Shown here piece after piece: positions 22,034-32,912 of a DNA stretch of 64,000 nucleotides. This stretch comes from Streptomyces natalensis ATCC 27448 (GTDB taxonomy: Bacteria; Actinomycetota; Actinomycetes; Streptomycetales; Streptomycetaceae), in contig NZ_JRKI01000063.1 in assembly GCF_000935125.1 (NCBI RefSeq), positions 248,001 through 312,000 of the forward strand. The letters are read 5' to 3'. The notes beneath the pieces are model-generated. The model did no database searches. It was given only the letters and a program-made list of their open reading frames with translations, and had not been told where the DNA came from. How positions within the stretch are numbered: position 1 is the first letter of the stretch; each line of letters starts with the position of its first letter. The position numbers and the translations under genes are program-made.

Positions 22034-22681
22034 CTATTTCGTCGGCTTCTTGCCCGTGACGCCGAGGTGGACCAGCAGTGCCAGATTGGGCTTGAGCTCG
22101 GCCTGTTTGACGCCCCAGCTCTGGAAGCCCTTCTGGTGGCCGGCGACCGCCGCCAGCATCGCGACGATCGAGCCGGCCATGGCCGCCGCGCTCACGTCCT
22201 TGTCGACCTTGTTCTTGCTCTGGAGCTCCTCGATGGACTCCGTAAGGGAGTTGGTGACGGCATTGAGGATCTTCATGCGGATCTTGTAGAACCGCTTGTC
22301 GCCCTCGGCCGCGCCCAGATCCACGACGCGCAGAATCGCATCGTTCTTGCGCCAGAAGGAGAGAAAGCCGTCGACGAGCTCCTCCGCCGTCTGCCAGCCG
22401 GACTTGCCCACCCAGGGGCGTCCGGCGACAAGACCGGTCAGACTTGCGCCTTCTTTGGCCATCTCCTCGGCGATTTCGAGGACGGCGCCCTCCACGTCCG
22501 GGAAGTACTGATAGAACGTTGCGGGTGAAGTCCCCGCTTTTCGGGCCACATCGATGACTTTGACGTCCCGGTAGGGGGACGAACTGAGCATTTCACTGAG
22601 GCAGTCGAGCAGCTTCTGCCGCGTCGCCTGACCACGGCGGCCGGCAACTCTGCCGTCGACGGTTCGCACTTGTCCTGTCAT
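22034..22681 (-). CDS. TetR-family transcriptional regulator (candidate master repressor of the CTGACG regulon)
   Basis: A 215-residue TetR protein. The N-terminal DNA-binding domain (about 18-66) has the helix-turn-helix KVIDVARKAGTSPATFYQYF, and the rest is an all-helical ligand/dimerisation domain. It is the only TetR gene in the window and lies near the middle of fifteen palindromes of the size and symmetry TetR dimers use, which is why I propose it as their reader; this is inference. A half-site, CGTCAGC, lies at 22683-22689 just outside its start. The ligand would plausibly be a pathway acyl-CoA. In S. coelicolor, from memory, a TetR gene (SCO4421) also sits beside the kbpA-afsK genes. 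Confidence 0.9.
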   Translation of the reverse strand: MTGQVRTVDGRVAGRRGQATRQKLLDCLSEMLSSSPYRDVKVIDVARKAGTSPATFYQYFPDVEGAVLEIAEEMAKEGASLTGLVAGRPWVGKSGWQTAEELVDGFLSFWRKNDAILRVVDLGAAEGDKRFYKIRMKILNAVTNSLTESIEELQSKNKVDKDVSAAAMAGSIVAMLAAVAGHQKGFQSWGVKQAELKPNLALLVHLGVTGKKPTK

Positions 22682-23021
22682 GCCGTCAGCTTACCGAGGG
22701 GTGATCGGAGCGCGATTTGGCTGCCTGCAAATGGGGACGCGGGAGTTAACGGTGCCCGACCCCTCCTGCCGCCCCGGTTGCGGCCTCCTGCCCGGCCGCG
22801 AATCCGCAGGGCGGCGCTTGATCCGAACCGGTGAATGGTCTTATCAACAGGCTGTGGACAACTTTGGTGGACAAGCGCAAGGGGTGTCGGTGGCAAGTGC
22901 GCGCAGCGTATGGCCCGTTGTGTGTCCGTACGCCGATGACCTGCGTCAACCCGTCAATGAATCGTCCACACGTTCGAGTGCTCGTCGGGCGGGGCGCCCG
23001 TACCGCCGTTAGCGTGGACTT
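22682..23021. other. Spacer with a cluster of DnaA-box-like 9-mers
   Basis: No gene is supported in these 340 bp. Within 130 bp lie TTATCAACA (22841-22849), TGTGGACAA (22853-22861; exact reverse of TTGTCCACA), GGTGGACAA (22866-22874; one mismatch) and TCGTCCACA (22962-22970; one mismatch). A weak regulon half-site overlaps the TetR start end. Confidence 0.45.
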
Positions 23022-23786
23022 ATGACTGCACTCGCGGACGGCGCTCCCTGCTGGGCGGACGTCATGCTGCCCGATCTCGAACGGGGCAAGCGCTTCTACG
23101 GCGGCCTCCTGGGCTGGACGTTCTCCGAGAGTGCCCCCGCGTCCGGCGGCTACACCCAGGCCCTGCGCAACGGCAAGAGGGCCGCCGGGCTGATGCCCCG
23201 GCAGGGTGACCGCGCCCCCACGGCCTGGGGGCTCTACTTCGCGACCGGCGACATCGAGCGCACCGCAGCCCTGATCCGGGGCGCGGGCGGGCGGATCCTC
23301 ACCGCGCCCATGGAGGTCGGCGCGCTCGGCACGATGCTGATAGCGGCCGATCCCTCCGGTGCGGTGTTCGGCGCCTGGCAGGCCGGCGCGCACCGCGGCT
23401 TCGAGACCGGCCGGGAGCCCGGCGCGTACCTCTGGATGGGGCTGCACACCCGGGATGCCGCGGCGGCCGACGCCTTCTACGGCACGGTCTTCGGCTTCGA
23501 GGGCGTCACCGACAGCCCGATGGCGCGCCCCGGCTTCCTGCCGTGGCGGCTGCCCGGCCAGGCCCGCGAGATCGGCTGCCGGGTCGAGATGGACGCGACC
23601 TACCCGCAGGAGGCGCCGGCGCATGTCCTCGTCTGCTTCCTCGTCGACGCGATGGACGCCGCGGTGCGCACCGCGACCGGCCTCGGCGGCAGCGTGGTCA
23701 TCCGGCCGCAGCCGACGCCGGGCGGCCCGTTCGCCGTGTTCTGCGACAACCAAGGCGCCGGGTTCGGCGTCATAGGTCTGAGGTGA
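23022..23786 (+). CDS. VOC-superfamily protein, two tandem domains (likely KbpA, the AfsK-binding protein)
   Basis: A 254-residue protein with two glyoxalase/VOC modules. Domain 1 runs from about 8 to 122 (CWADVMLPDLERGKRFYGGLLGW) and domain 2 from about 134 to 252 (YLWMGLHTRDAAAADAFYGTVFGF). Family members are metal-dependent isomerases, dioxygenases or ligand-binding proteins. It sits directly upstream of afsK on the same strand. In S. coelicolor the gene before afsK, kbpA, encodes a ~252-residue protein that binds unphosphorylated AfsK and restrains its autophosphorylation. Position and length match, but the KbpA sequence is recalled only loosely, so the identification is moderate. Confidence 0.8.
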   Translation: MTALADGAPCWADVMLPDLERGKRFYGGLLGWTFSESAPASGGYTQALRNGKRAAGLMPRQGDRAPTAWGLYFATGDIERTAALIRGAGGRILTAPMEVGALGTMLIAADPSGAVFGAWQAGAHRGFETGREPGAYLWMGLHTRDAAAADAFYGTVFGFEGVTDSPMARPGFLPWRLPGQAREIGCRVEMDATYPQEAPAHVLVCFLVDAMDAAVRTATGLGGSVVIRPQPTPGGPFAVFCDNQGAGFGVIGLR

Positions 23787-24467
23787 AGTGGCCCTCGGGG
23801 CAGCAGAATTGGGCCGGTGGATGCGGGTTGACGGACGAGGGCCGGTGGACGGGGTCTGTGGACGGGGCCGGTGCGGACCGGCGGGCACGGAGGTGGAAAA
23901 GGGTGGGAGCGCGGGGGAATACGCAGGGTGCGCGCGGTGCTGCACCCAGAAGCGTCGTGCCGTACGGGCGCACGGCGTACGGGAGGGCGGCAGCCGGCGA
24001 CAGCGGCGGTGGTCGGGACGGGGGCGGTATGACCGGCAGGGGGCGGGCGTGCAGGAGCGCGGGGGCCGGGCTGGGGGTGCCGCCCGGCGGTAGCTGGGGG
24101 AGGGCGGGCATCGCGTCGGGGCCGCTGCGGCGCGGAATACGGGGCGGAGTGCGGGACGGCGCGATACCGGCAACGGCAGGCAGGTGACCGGCGGGTAACC
24201 CTCCCGGTGGCCCGTCGTCATCGGACGTATCGGCGCACGTCACATGGGTGGCGATAACGCCGGGTAACGGTCGCGGCGGATGTGACGGGGCGTGATCCGT
24301 GACACGACGCCCAGCCCCGGGTTCGCACCGATCGGCCCGGCCAGGAAGAATCACCACGCGTACGGCCGTTTCGGCCATGCGGTGAGACGCTGCACGGGGC
24401 AGTGGCTCTCGGCGGCTCGTGGCTCTGGAGAGTCTCTTTTTACGCCCCACGGGGAGGTGGCAGGCAA
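23787..24467. other. Gene-free region upstream of afsK
   Basis: About 680 bp with open frames only of proline/arginine-rich, unconvincing composition on both strands. It contains a short interspersed repeat (24071-24103) and presumably the afsK promoter. I see nothing else I can support. Confidence 0.5.
24071..24103. repeat. Short interspersed GGGGG-hairpin element
   Basis: CTGGGGGTGCCGCCC, then GGCGGTAGCTGGGGGAGGG. It follows the same plan as the element inside the aldehyde dehydrogenase gene (51425-51463): TGGGGG-purine/pyrimidine-CC-N-CCC followed by a second TGGGGGA. Confidence 0.5.
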
Positions 24468-26883
<2,416 letters not shown>

Positions 26884-26922
26884 CGCCCCTCGGGGCGCGT
26901 GGATCCGCCGGGGTGCGCGGGG

Positions 26923-27828
26923 CTACTGCCCTTCCTCCGGCGGCCGTTGGGCGTCGGGCCGCCGCTGTTCCCTGCCCCACTCCACCGGCGGCGTGGGCGG
27001 CCGGCGCTGCGTCGTCCGGGTCGGGGGCGGCGGAGGCGGGGGAGGAGTCGGGCGGGGCCACGGTTCGGTGGACGGCTCATGGGGCGGGCGCCCGCCGCCG
27101 TAACCGGGCCGGGGCAGCGGCCGGGTGTCCGGCCCCTCGTCCGGCGGCTCGCTCTCGTAGCCGTACTGGTCGTGCGCATACCGGTCCTGGGTGTACCGGT
27201 CGCCGCCGTACTGGTCATCGGCGTGCTGCTCCGGGGTCCATTCCTGGTGCGCCGGGTCATGCGTCACCGGGCGCCCCGGGTCCCAGGGTTCGGCCGCCGT
27301 GGGGGGAGGAGGCGGGGGAGCCGCCCGCTCGTCGTCGCGGCCGTACCCGTCGTCGTACCCCTGGCCGTAGCGCGGCCCGGCCCCGCGGCCGGCGACCCGG
27401 CTGCCGCGGCCGCTCATCACCAGGGCGCCGAGCAGCATCAGCGCACCGCCGCCGAGGGCGTTGGGCACGCCCACGCCCAGGCCGCGGGCGCCCGCGGTCA
27501 GTTCGCCCGCCGCCTGCCCCTGGCGGACCATCCACACGACGGTGAAGCCCAGCACGACGATCCCCGCGAGCGCGACCAGCAGCCGTGAGCGCAGCGCCAC
27601 GCCGGCCAGGGTCATCAGGCCCGCGAAGGCCAGCGGCAGAAAGAGGGAGCCGTACAGGGAGGCACGGTTGTCGCTGATGCCGTTGAAGAGGTCCTCGATA
27701 CGGAAGCTGCTTCCGTGACGGCCGTCGTACCAGGGACGGAAGGGGCTCCAGACGGCGGCCGTCGCTCCGATGAGGGCGATCAGGGATCCGCTCACGTTGC
27801 GCACCACTGGCGTCGCCTCGCTTCGCAT
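26923..27828 (-). CDS. Four-helix membrane protein with Pro/Tyr-rich tail
   Basis: A 301-residue protein with four predicted membrane helices (about 12-30, 57-79, 83-101, 120-138). A ~160-residue cytosolic tail follows, rich in Pro, Gln, Tyr and charged residues (DDQYGGDRYTQDRYAHDQYG, then an octaproline run near 270). I do not recognise a function. Convergent with afsK; an uncharacterised membrane-protein gene between afsK and afsS/afsR is also present in S. coelicolor, to my recollection. Confidence 0.75.
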   Translation of the reverse strand: MRSEATPVVRNVSGSLIALIGATAAVWSPFRPWYDGRHGSSFRIEDLFNGISDNRASLYGSLFLPLAFAGLMTLAGVALRSRLLVALAGIVVLGFTVVWMVRQGQAAGELTAGARGLGVGVPNALGGGALMLLGALVMSGRGSRVAGRGAGPRYGQGYDDGYGRDDERAAPPPPPPTAAEPWDPGRPVTHDPAHQEWTPEQHADDQYGGDRYTQDRYAHDQYGYESEPPDEGPDTRPLPRPGYGGGRPPHEPSTEPWPRPTPPPPPPPPTRTTQRRPPTPPVEWGREQRRPDAQRPPEEGQ

Positions 27829-27997
27829 CGTCCTGAGGTCCTCGGGACCGACGCTACGCCTGACCGTCCGTGCTCGCTATCTCGCCGGCCCCTTTCGGGC
27901 CTCCGTCGGACTGTCACCGGCCCTTGCTAGGGTGCCGTGCACGCGTCAGGCAACGCATGGCGCCGTCATCACGTCTTCAGGGGGATGGGCAAAAGGC

Positions 27998-28570
27998 ATG
28001 AAGCTGCGCATGCGCACACGAGGTACCCAGGGCATAGCGAGCGGGCGGCGTACGGGCACCCGGATGTTCGCCGCCGCGGGAATGGCACTGGCCACCGTCA
28101 CGACGGTCGGCGGCTGCGCCCTGCCCGGAGCGGACATCAAGGTGCCGGCGCCCACCCTCAGCCCCTTGGACAGCTACAACCCGAACGACCCGACCCCCTC
28201 GGAGACCCCCACGGACGAGGACACCTACTCGCCCGAGCCCGAGAACACCGAGGAGACCTTCGACCCGGACGGCCGCGACGATGTCACCGGCAGGAACTGT
28301 GACTTCTCCCGGTCGCTGGGCCAGTTCACGTACACGGTCTCGATCACCAACCCGTCCAGCGAGAACACCTACTCCTACGACATGGTGGTCAACTGGATGA
28401 AGGAGAAGCCGGCCGACGGCAAGGCGTGGGGCGTCCACCAGCGCAGCATCACCGTCGGCCCCGGCGACACCGAGACCTACACCGCCAAGTACTCCGTCAA
28501 CTGGGGCAACAACTACGGGCCGTTCTCGTACAGCTGCCAGATCACGCGGGCGGAGAAGACCAAGCTCTGA
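27998..28570 (+). CDS. Secreted lipoprotein, unknown function
   Basis: A 190-residue precursor: Arg-rich N-terminus, hydrophobic core MFAAAGMALATVTTV and lipobox VGGC with Cys40 as the predicted lipidated residue. An acidic Pro/Thr/Glu linker (about 48-95) leads to a ~90-residue beta-rich domain (NCDFSRSLGQFTYTVSITNP, then NWGNNYGPFSYSC) with two cysteines that may form a disulphide. ATG at 27998 is preferred over upstream codons because the signal peptide starts there. It is divergent from the four-helix membrane protein. Confidence 0.8.
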   Translation: MKLRMRTRGTQGIASGRRTGTRMFAAAGMALATVTTVGGCALPGADIKVPAPTLSPLDSYNPNDPTPSETPTDEDTYSPEPENTEETFDPDGRDDVTGRNCDFSRSLGQFTYTVSITNPSSENTYSYDMVVNWMKEKPADGKAWGVHQRSITVGPGDTETYTAKYSVNWGNNYGPFSYSCQITRAEKTKL

Positions 28571-28584
28571 TACGGCCTTGGGGG

Positions 28585-29427
28585 TCAGCGCACCCTGTGG
28601 TCCCGGGTACGGGCCGTGAACAGCCGGGCCTGGAGTTCCGGCGCCGCATTGCCGAGCGCGATCAGTTGCGGCGCCGCCGCCAGCGCCTGCGCACGGGCGG
28701 CCTCGCGCGCCGACCACACCGCCCGTACGGTCCCCTGGACGGCCGCCGTCGGGTAGCCGGCGATGACCGCGGCCGCCCGCAGTGCGGCCGCCACCGCCGC
28801 ACCGTCCGGGACGACCTCCGAGACCAGCCCGGTCTCGTGCGCCCGCGCCGCCGAGAGCCGCTCCGCCGTCCCCATCAGCGCCATCCGCGCCACCTCGCCG
28901 AACGGCATCCGCTGCGCCATGCCGATCGCCTCGTAGGCGCTGACCATGCCGTAGGTCGTATGGGGATCGAAGAAGGTGGCCGACTCGGCGGCGATGAGGA
29001 ATTCGCACTCGCCCAGCAGATAGAACGCGCCGCCGCAGGCCATACCGCCGACGGCCGCGATGACCGGCTTCCACAGGTCGTTCGCCTTCGGGCCGATCGT
29101 CAGCAGCGGATCGTCGATCGCGTACGGGGAAGCGGGCTGGGGCACGCTGACGGACCGGTCGATGCCGGTGCAGAAGGCGCGTCGGCCCGCTCCGGTCAGG
29201 ACCACCGCACGGATCGTGTCGTCGCGGCGGATCGCGCGCCAGGTGGCGGCGAGGGCGGCGGCGGTTTCCAGGTCGATCGCGTTGTGCCGTTCGGGCCGGT
29301 CGATCGTCACCAGCGCGACGCCGTCGTCGCCGGGGGTCTCGACGCGGACGGTGGGGGCGGCGGGGGGAGTGGAGGCGGTGCGGCCGGTGAGGTCGGCGCC
29401 GTTGGTCGTGCCGTCGGGGCCGGTCAC
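28585..29427 (-). CDS. Enoyl-CoA hydratase/isomerase family protein
   Basis: A 280-residue crotonase-fold enzyme. VTIDRPERHNAIDLETA is at about 40-56, GAGRRAFCTGIDR near 82 and AAVGGMACGGAFYLLGECEF near 124. It is the last gene of a lipid-transfer - DUF35 - hydratase operon, its start overlapping the DUF35 stop by 4 bp. The probable role is hydration of an enoyl-CoA before the aldolase step performed by the two upstream products. The substrate is unknown. Confidence 0.86.
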   Translation of the reverse strand: MTGPDGTTNGADLTGRTASTPPAAPTVRVETPGDDGVALVTIDRPERHNAIDLETAAALAATWRAIRRDDTIRAVVLTGAGRRAFCTGIDRSVSVPQPASPYAIDDPLLTIGPKANDLWKPVIAAVGGMACGGAFYLLGECEFLIAAESATFFDPHTTYGMVSAYEAIGMAQRMPFGEVARMALMGTAERLSAARAHETGLVSEVVPDGAAVAAALRAAAVIAGYPTAAVQGTVRAVWSAREAARAQALAAAPQLIALGNAAPELQARLFTARTRDHRVR

Positions 29428-29948
29428 GGTCGCTCCAGGAGCCAGCGGGGTACGGTCACGCCGCCGGGCAGGGTGTGGAAGGCGGCCTTCACCGGGGCGC
29501 CGATGCGCAGCCGGGCCGGATCGACGGAGTTGAGGGGCGCGTCGGCGGCGGCGACGAGGTTGCCGACGAGACGGATACGGGGGGCCTCGGCCAGTTCCAC
29601 CACGACCGCGTTGTAGCCGGGCCGGGCCGCGTAGGCGGGCAGCAGCGGGGGGTGCGGCAGCACATACGACCAGATGCGGCCGCGGCCGCTCATCTTCTGC
29701 CAGCGGGCGGCGAAGGACTGGCAGTGCGGGCAGCAGGGGCGCGGCGGGAAGCGCAACTCGTCGCAGTCGGCGCAGGACTGGACGCGCAGTTCGCCGCGGG
29801 CGGCGTAGTCCCAGAAGGGTGCGCCGTCGTCGTCGGGAACGGGAAGCAGCAGGTCAGCGGCGGGGTCGGGGCGATTGTCAGTGGGGGGTGTCACGCTGGG
29901 TGACATGACTTCACGAACGGATGCACGCAGCGACTCTCCAGAGCTCAT
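29424..29948 (-). CDS. DUF35 (Zn-ribbon/OB-fold) protein
   Basis: A 174-residue DUF35 protein with a canonical ribbon: CADC (SCADCDELRFPPRPC) and CPHC near residue 72, then the OB fold (GRGRIWSYVLPHPP, YNAVVVELAEAPRI). It begins 7 bp after the lipid-transfer gene stop and overlaps the hydratase gene, so it is almost certainly the partner subunit of that lipid-transfer protein in an Ltp/DUF35 aldolase complex. An ATG at residue 15 (MSPSVTPP) is an alternative start. Confidence 0.87.
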   Translation of the reverse strand: MSSGESLRASVREVMSPSVTPPTDNRPDPAADLLLPVPDDDGAPFWDYAARGELRVQSCADCDELRFPPRPCCPHCQSFAARWQKMSGRGRIWSYVLPHPPLLPAYAARPGYNAVVVELAEAPRIRLVGNLVAAADAPLNSVDPARLRIGAPVKAAFHTLPGGVTVPRWLLERP

Positions 29949-29954
29949 CGGCCG

Positions 29955-31106
29955 TCAACTCCTCAGCAGCAGGGCGGAGGTCGGGACTCCCTCGCCCGCG
30001 GTGACCAGGCAGGTGGCGGCGTCCGGGACCTGCGCGGTGCTGGTGCCGCGCAGCTGCTTGACGCCTTCGGTGATCAGGTTGAAACCGTGCACATACGCCT
30101 CGGACAGGCCCCCGCCGCCGGTGTTGAGGGGGAGCCGGCCGCCGATCTCCAGCGCACCGCCTTCCGTGAACGCCGCGCCCTCGCCGCGGCCGCAGAAGCC
30201 GTAGCCCTCCAGGGAGAGCGGGATGAGGGGGGTGAACGCGTCATAGATCTGTGCCACGTCGACGTCCTGCGGCCCGAGGTCGGCGCCCTTCCACAGCTGG
30301 CGGGCGGCGGTCCAGGCGGGGCCGGTGAGCGGGTCGTCGTTCCAGTAGTTGACCATGCCGTGGTGCTGGGCGGGCAGGCCCTGGGCGGCGGAGTGGACGT
30401 AGACGGGCCGGTGGCGGCAGTCGCGGGCGCGCTCGGCGGCTACCACGACGCAGGCCAGCGCCCCGTCCGTCTCCAGGCAGTTGTCGAAGAGGCAGAGCGG
30501 CTCGCTGATCCAGCGCGCGGTCATATACATCTCGCGGGTCAGCGGGCGGTCGTACATCATCGCGGCCGGGTTCTGGTTGGCCCGGTTGCGGCAGGCGAGC
30601 GCGACGTTGAAGAGATGGTCGCGGGTGGCGCCGTATTCGTGCATATAGCGGCGGGCCAGCAGGCCGATCTCGTCGGCCGGGCGCAGCAGTCCGAAGGGGC
30701 GGGTCCACTGCGCCGGGGTCGGCAGCTGGACCTGGGTGTTCTTCCAGGGCCGCGGCCCGGAGCCGCGTTTGCGCGAGCGCCAGGCGACGCCGACGCTCGC
30801 CTGCCCGGTGGCGATGGCCGCGGCCAGATGCGCCACGGTCGCGCACGAACCGCCCCCGCCGTAACCGACCTTGGAGAAGTGGGTGACGTCCCCGGCGCCG
30901 ATGGCCTTGGCGATCTCGACCTCGTCCGTCTCCTCCATGGTGTACGAGGCGAACGCGTCCACCTCCGACGGGGCGATCCCGGCGTCGTCCAGCGCCGCCA
31001 CGATCGCCCGGCACGCCAAGGTCTTTTCGGATCCCGGGAGTTGTTTGGCAAAAGGAGTCTGTCCGATGCCGGCTATCGCCGTAGCGTCCTTGAGGGTCGC
31101 CCCCAT
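29955..31106 (-). CDS. Thiolase-fold lipid-transfer protein (Ltp type)
   Basis: A 383-residue thiolase-superfamily protein: ATAIAGIGQTPFAKQLPGSE, then FASYTMEETDEVEIAKA and YGGGGSCATVAHLAAAIATG, where Cys occupies the nucleophile region. DVAQIYDAFTPLIPLSLEGYGFC and NTGGGGLSEAYVHGFN follow. ATG 31106 is chosen because GGAGGT lies 5-6 bp upstream of it; the GTG at 31112 overlaps that ribosome site. It heads the Ltp - DUF35 - hydratase operon and diverges from an acyl-CoA ligase across operator site 10. Confidence 0.88.
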   Translation of the reverse strand: MGATLKDATAIAGIGQTPFAKQLPGSEKTLACRAIVAALDDAGIAPSEVDAFASYTMEETDEVEIAKAIGAGDVTHFSKVGYGGGGSCATVAHLAAAIATGQASVGVAWRSRKRGSGPRPWKNTQVQLPTPAQWTRPFGLLRPADEIGLLARRYMHEYGATRDHLFNVALACRNRANQNPAAMMYDRPLTREMYMTARWISEPLCLFDNCLETDGALACVVVAAERARDCRHRPVYVHSAAQGLPAQHHGMVNYWNDDPLTGPAWTAARQLWKGADLGPQDVDVAQIYDAFTPLIPLSLEGYGFCGRGEGAAFTEGGALEIGGRLPLNTGGGGLSEAYVHGFNLITEGVKQLRGTSTAQVPDAATCLVTAGEGVPTSALLLRS

Positions 31107-31159
31107 CGCCACCTCCGTGGTCGGCGGTCAGTGCTGACAGCCGAGGAGGCTACCGCTAA

Positions 31160-31176
31160 TCTGACGGACAGTCAGC
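31160..31176. promoter_or_regulatory. Regulon operator site 10
   Basis: TCTGACGGACAGTCAGC, one arm mismatch, lying 53 bp from the lipid-transfer gene start and 38 bp from the ligase start. A single shared site for a divergent pair. Confidence 0.8.
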
Positions 31177-31214
31177 TATCGGGTGCAGGGGAACGATGCG
31201 GAGGAGGCAGTGCG

Positions 31215-32861
31215 ATGCGCGAGGACCCGGATCCGCGGGCGGACCTGGAATACGGCTCCATCCCCCATCTGGTGCGCGCGGCCGCGCAGCGCCACGGCCC
31301 CCGGGAGGCGGTGGTCGAGGGCCGCACCCGCCTCTCGTACGGCGAGCTGGGCGCGCGGGTGGAACGGGCCGCCGCTGCCTGCATCGCCTCCGGCGTCGCC
31401 CCCGGCGACCGCGTCGCCGTCTGGGCGCCCAACACCCTGGACTGGATCGTCTCCGCACTCGGCGCCGTCATGGCCGGTGCCGTGCTCGTCCCCGTCAACA
31501 CCCGCTTCAAGGGCGCCGAAACCGCCTATGTCCTGCGGCGCACCCGCGCCAAGCTCCTCTTCGTCACCGGCACCTTCCTCGGCACGTCCTACGTCGCCTC
31601 GCTGCGCCGCGCCGCCCGGGACGGCACCGGCGGCGGCCCGCTGCCCGGACTGCCGCATCTGGAGCGGGTGGTGGTCCTCGCCGACGACGCCCCCGCCGAC
31701 TTCACCACCTGGAAGGACTTCCTCGCCGCCGGCGCCGCCGTGCCCGCCGCGACGGTCGCCACCCGCGCGGACGGCATCCGCCCGGATGCCCCCTCCGACA
31801 TCGTCTTCACCTCCGGCACCACCGGCCACCCCAAGGGCGCGGTGATCACCCATGCCCAGACCCTGCGCGCCTACGCCGTCTGGAGCGACCTCGCCGGCCT
31901 CCGGGAGGGTGACCGCTATCTGATCGTCAACCCCTTCTTCCACACCTTCGGCTACAAGGCCGGCATCATCGCCTGCCTGCTGCGCGGCGCGACGATGGTC
32001 CCCCAGCCGGTCTTCAGCGTGGAGACCGCGCTCGCCAAGATCGCCGCCGAGCACATCTCCGTCCTCCCCGGCCCGCCCACCCTCCATCAGCAGATCCTCG
32101 ACCACCCCGCCCGCGCCCTGCACGACCTGTCCGCGCTCCGCCTCGTCGTCACCGGCGCCGCGGTGGTCCCGCTGGAGCTGGTCGAGCGGCTGCGCAGCGA
32201 GCTGAAGATCTCCACCGTGCTGACGGCCTACGGCCTTTCGGAGAGCTCCGGCCTGGTCACCATGTGCCGCCGCGGCGATCCGCCCGACGTCATCGCCGCG
32301 ACCTCCGGCCGCGCCATACCCGGCACCGAGGTCCGCGTCGTGGACGCCGCGGGCCGCCCGGCCGCGCCCGGCGACCCCGGCGAGGTCCTGGTCCGCGGCT
32401 ACACCGTCATGTCCGGCTACTTCGAGGACCCCGCCGGTACGGCCCGCGCCCTGACCCCCGACGGCTGGCTGCGCACCGGCGATGTCGGCATCCTCGACGC
32501 CGACGGCAACCTCCGTATCACCGACCGCATCAAGGACATGTTCATCGTCGGCGGCTTCAACGCCTATCCCGCCGAGATCGAGCAACTCCTGGGCCGCCAC
32601 CCGGACATCGCCGAGATCGCCGTCATCGGCATACCCGATCCCCGCCTGGGCGAGGTCGGCAAGGCGTACGCCGTCCGCCGCCCCGGCTCGTCGCTCACCG
32701 CCGACGACCTGATCGCCTGGTCGCGCCGCGAGATGGCCAACTACAAGGTGCCCAGGGACGTCGAGTTCGTCACGGAACTGCCGCGCAACGCGAGCGGGAA
32801 GGTGGTCAAGCGGCGGCTGCGGGAAGGGGGCGGGGCGGCGGCCGTTACGGAGGCCGGGTGA
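31215..32861 (+). CDS. Acyl-CoA synthetase, AMP-forming (FadD3-like)
   Basis: A 548-residue adenylate-forming ligase: VFTSGTTGHPKGAVITH near 198-214 (ATP/AMP motif), YGLSESSG near 343, GWLRTGDVGILD near 417, and the C-terminal NASGKVVKRRLR with the catalytic lysine. It activates a carboxylate with ATP and CoA. FadD3, which it resembles in overall layout, activates steroid-derived propanoates, but the substrate here is not known. ATG 31215 is chosen for the GGAGGAGG 8-9 bp upstream. Confidence 0.88.
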   Translation: MREDPDPRADLEYGSIPHLVRAAAQRHGPREAVVEGRTRLSYGELGARVERAAAACIASGVAPGDRVAVWAPNTLDWIVSALGAVMAGAVLVPVNTRFKGAETAYVLRRTRAKLLFVTGTFLGTSYVASLRRAARDGTGGGPLPGLPHLERVVVLADDAPADFTTWKDFLAAGAAVPAATVATRADGIRPDAPSDIVFTSGTTGHPKGAVITHAQTLRAYAVWSDLAGLREGDRYLIVNPFFHTFGYKAGIIACLLRGATMVPQPVFSVETALAKIAAEHISVLPGPPTLHQQILDHPARALHDLSALRLVVTGAAVVPLELVERLRSELKISTVLTAYGLSESSGLVTMCRRGDPPDVIAATSGRAIPGTEVRVVDAAGRPAAPGDPGEVLVRGYTVMSGYFEDPAGTARALTPDGWLRTGDVGILDADGNLRITDRIKDMFIVGGFNAYPAEIEQLLGRHPDIAEIAVIGIPDPRLGEVGKAYAVRRPGSSLTADDLIAWSRREMANYKVPRDVEFVTELPRNASGKVVKRRLREGGGAAAVTEAG

Positions 32862-32912
32862 GGGGCGCGGGCGGCGCGGCCGGGACCAGGTGGCGGGGCC
32901 AGGGTCCGGTGA

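Noticed and set aside
22673..22689. CCTGTCATGCCGTCAGC at the TetR start as an autoregulatory operator
   Set aside because: The left arm has two or more mismatches at core positions; kept only as a half-site note.
22841..22970. Chromosomal replication origin
   Set aside because: Only four DnaA-like boxes and none of the usual dnaA, dnaN or gyrase neighbours; Streptomyces origins carry many more boxes.
23770..24450. A 226-residue minus-strand gene between the VOC and afsK genes
   Set aside because: Composition is almost entirely Pro/Ala/Arg, no family features, and no ribosome site.
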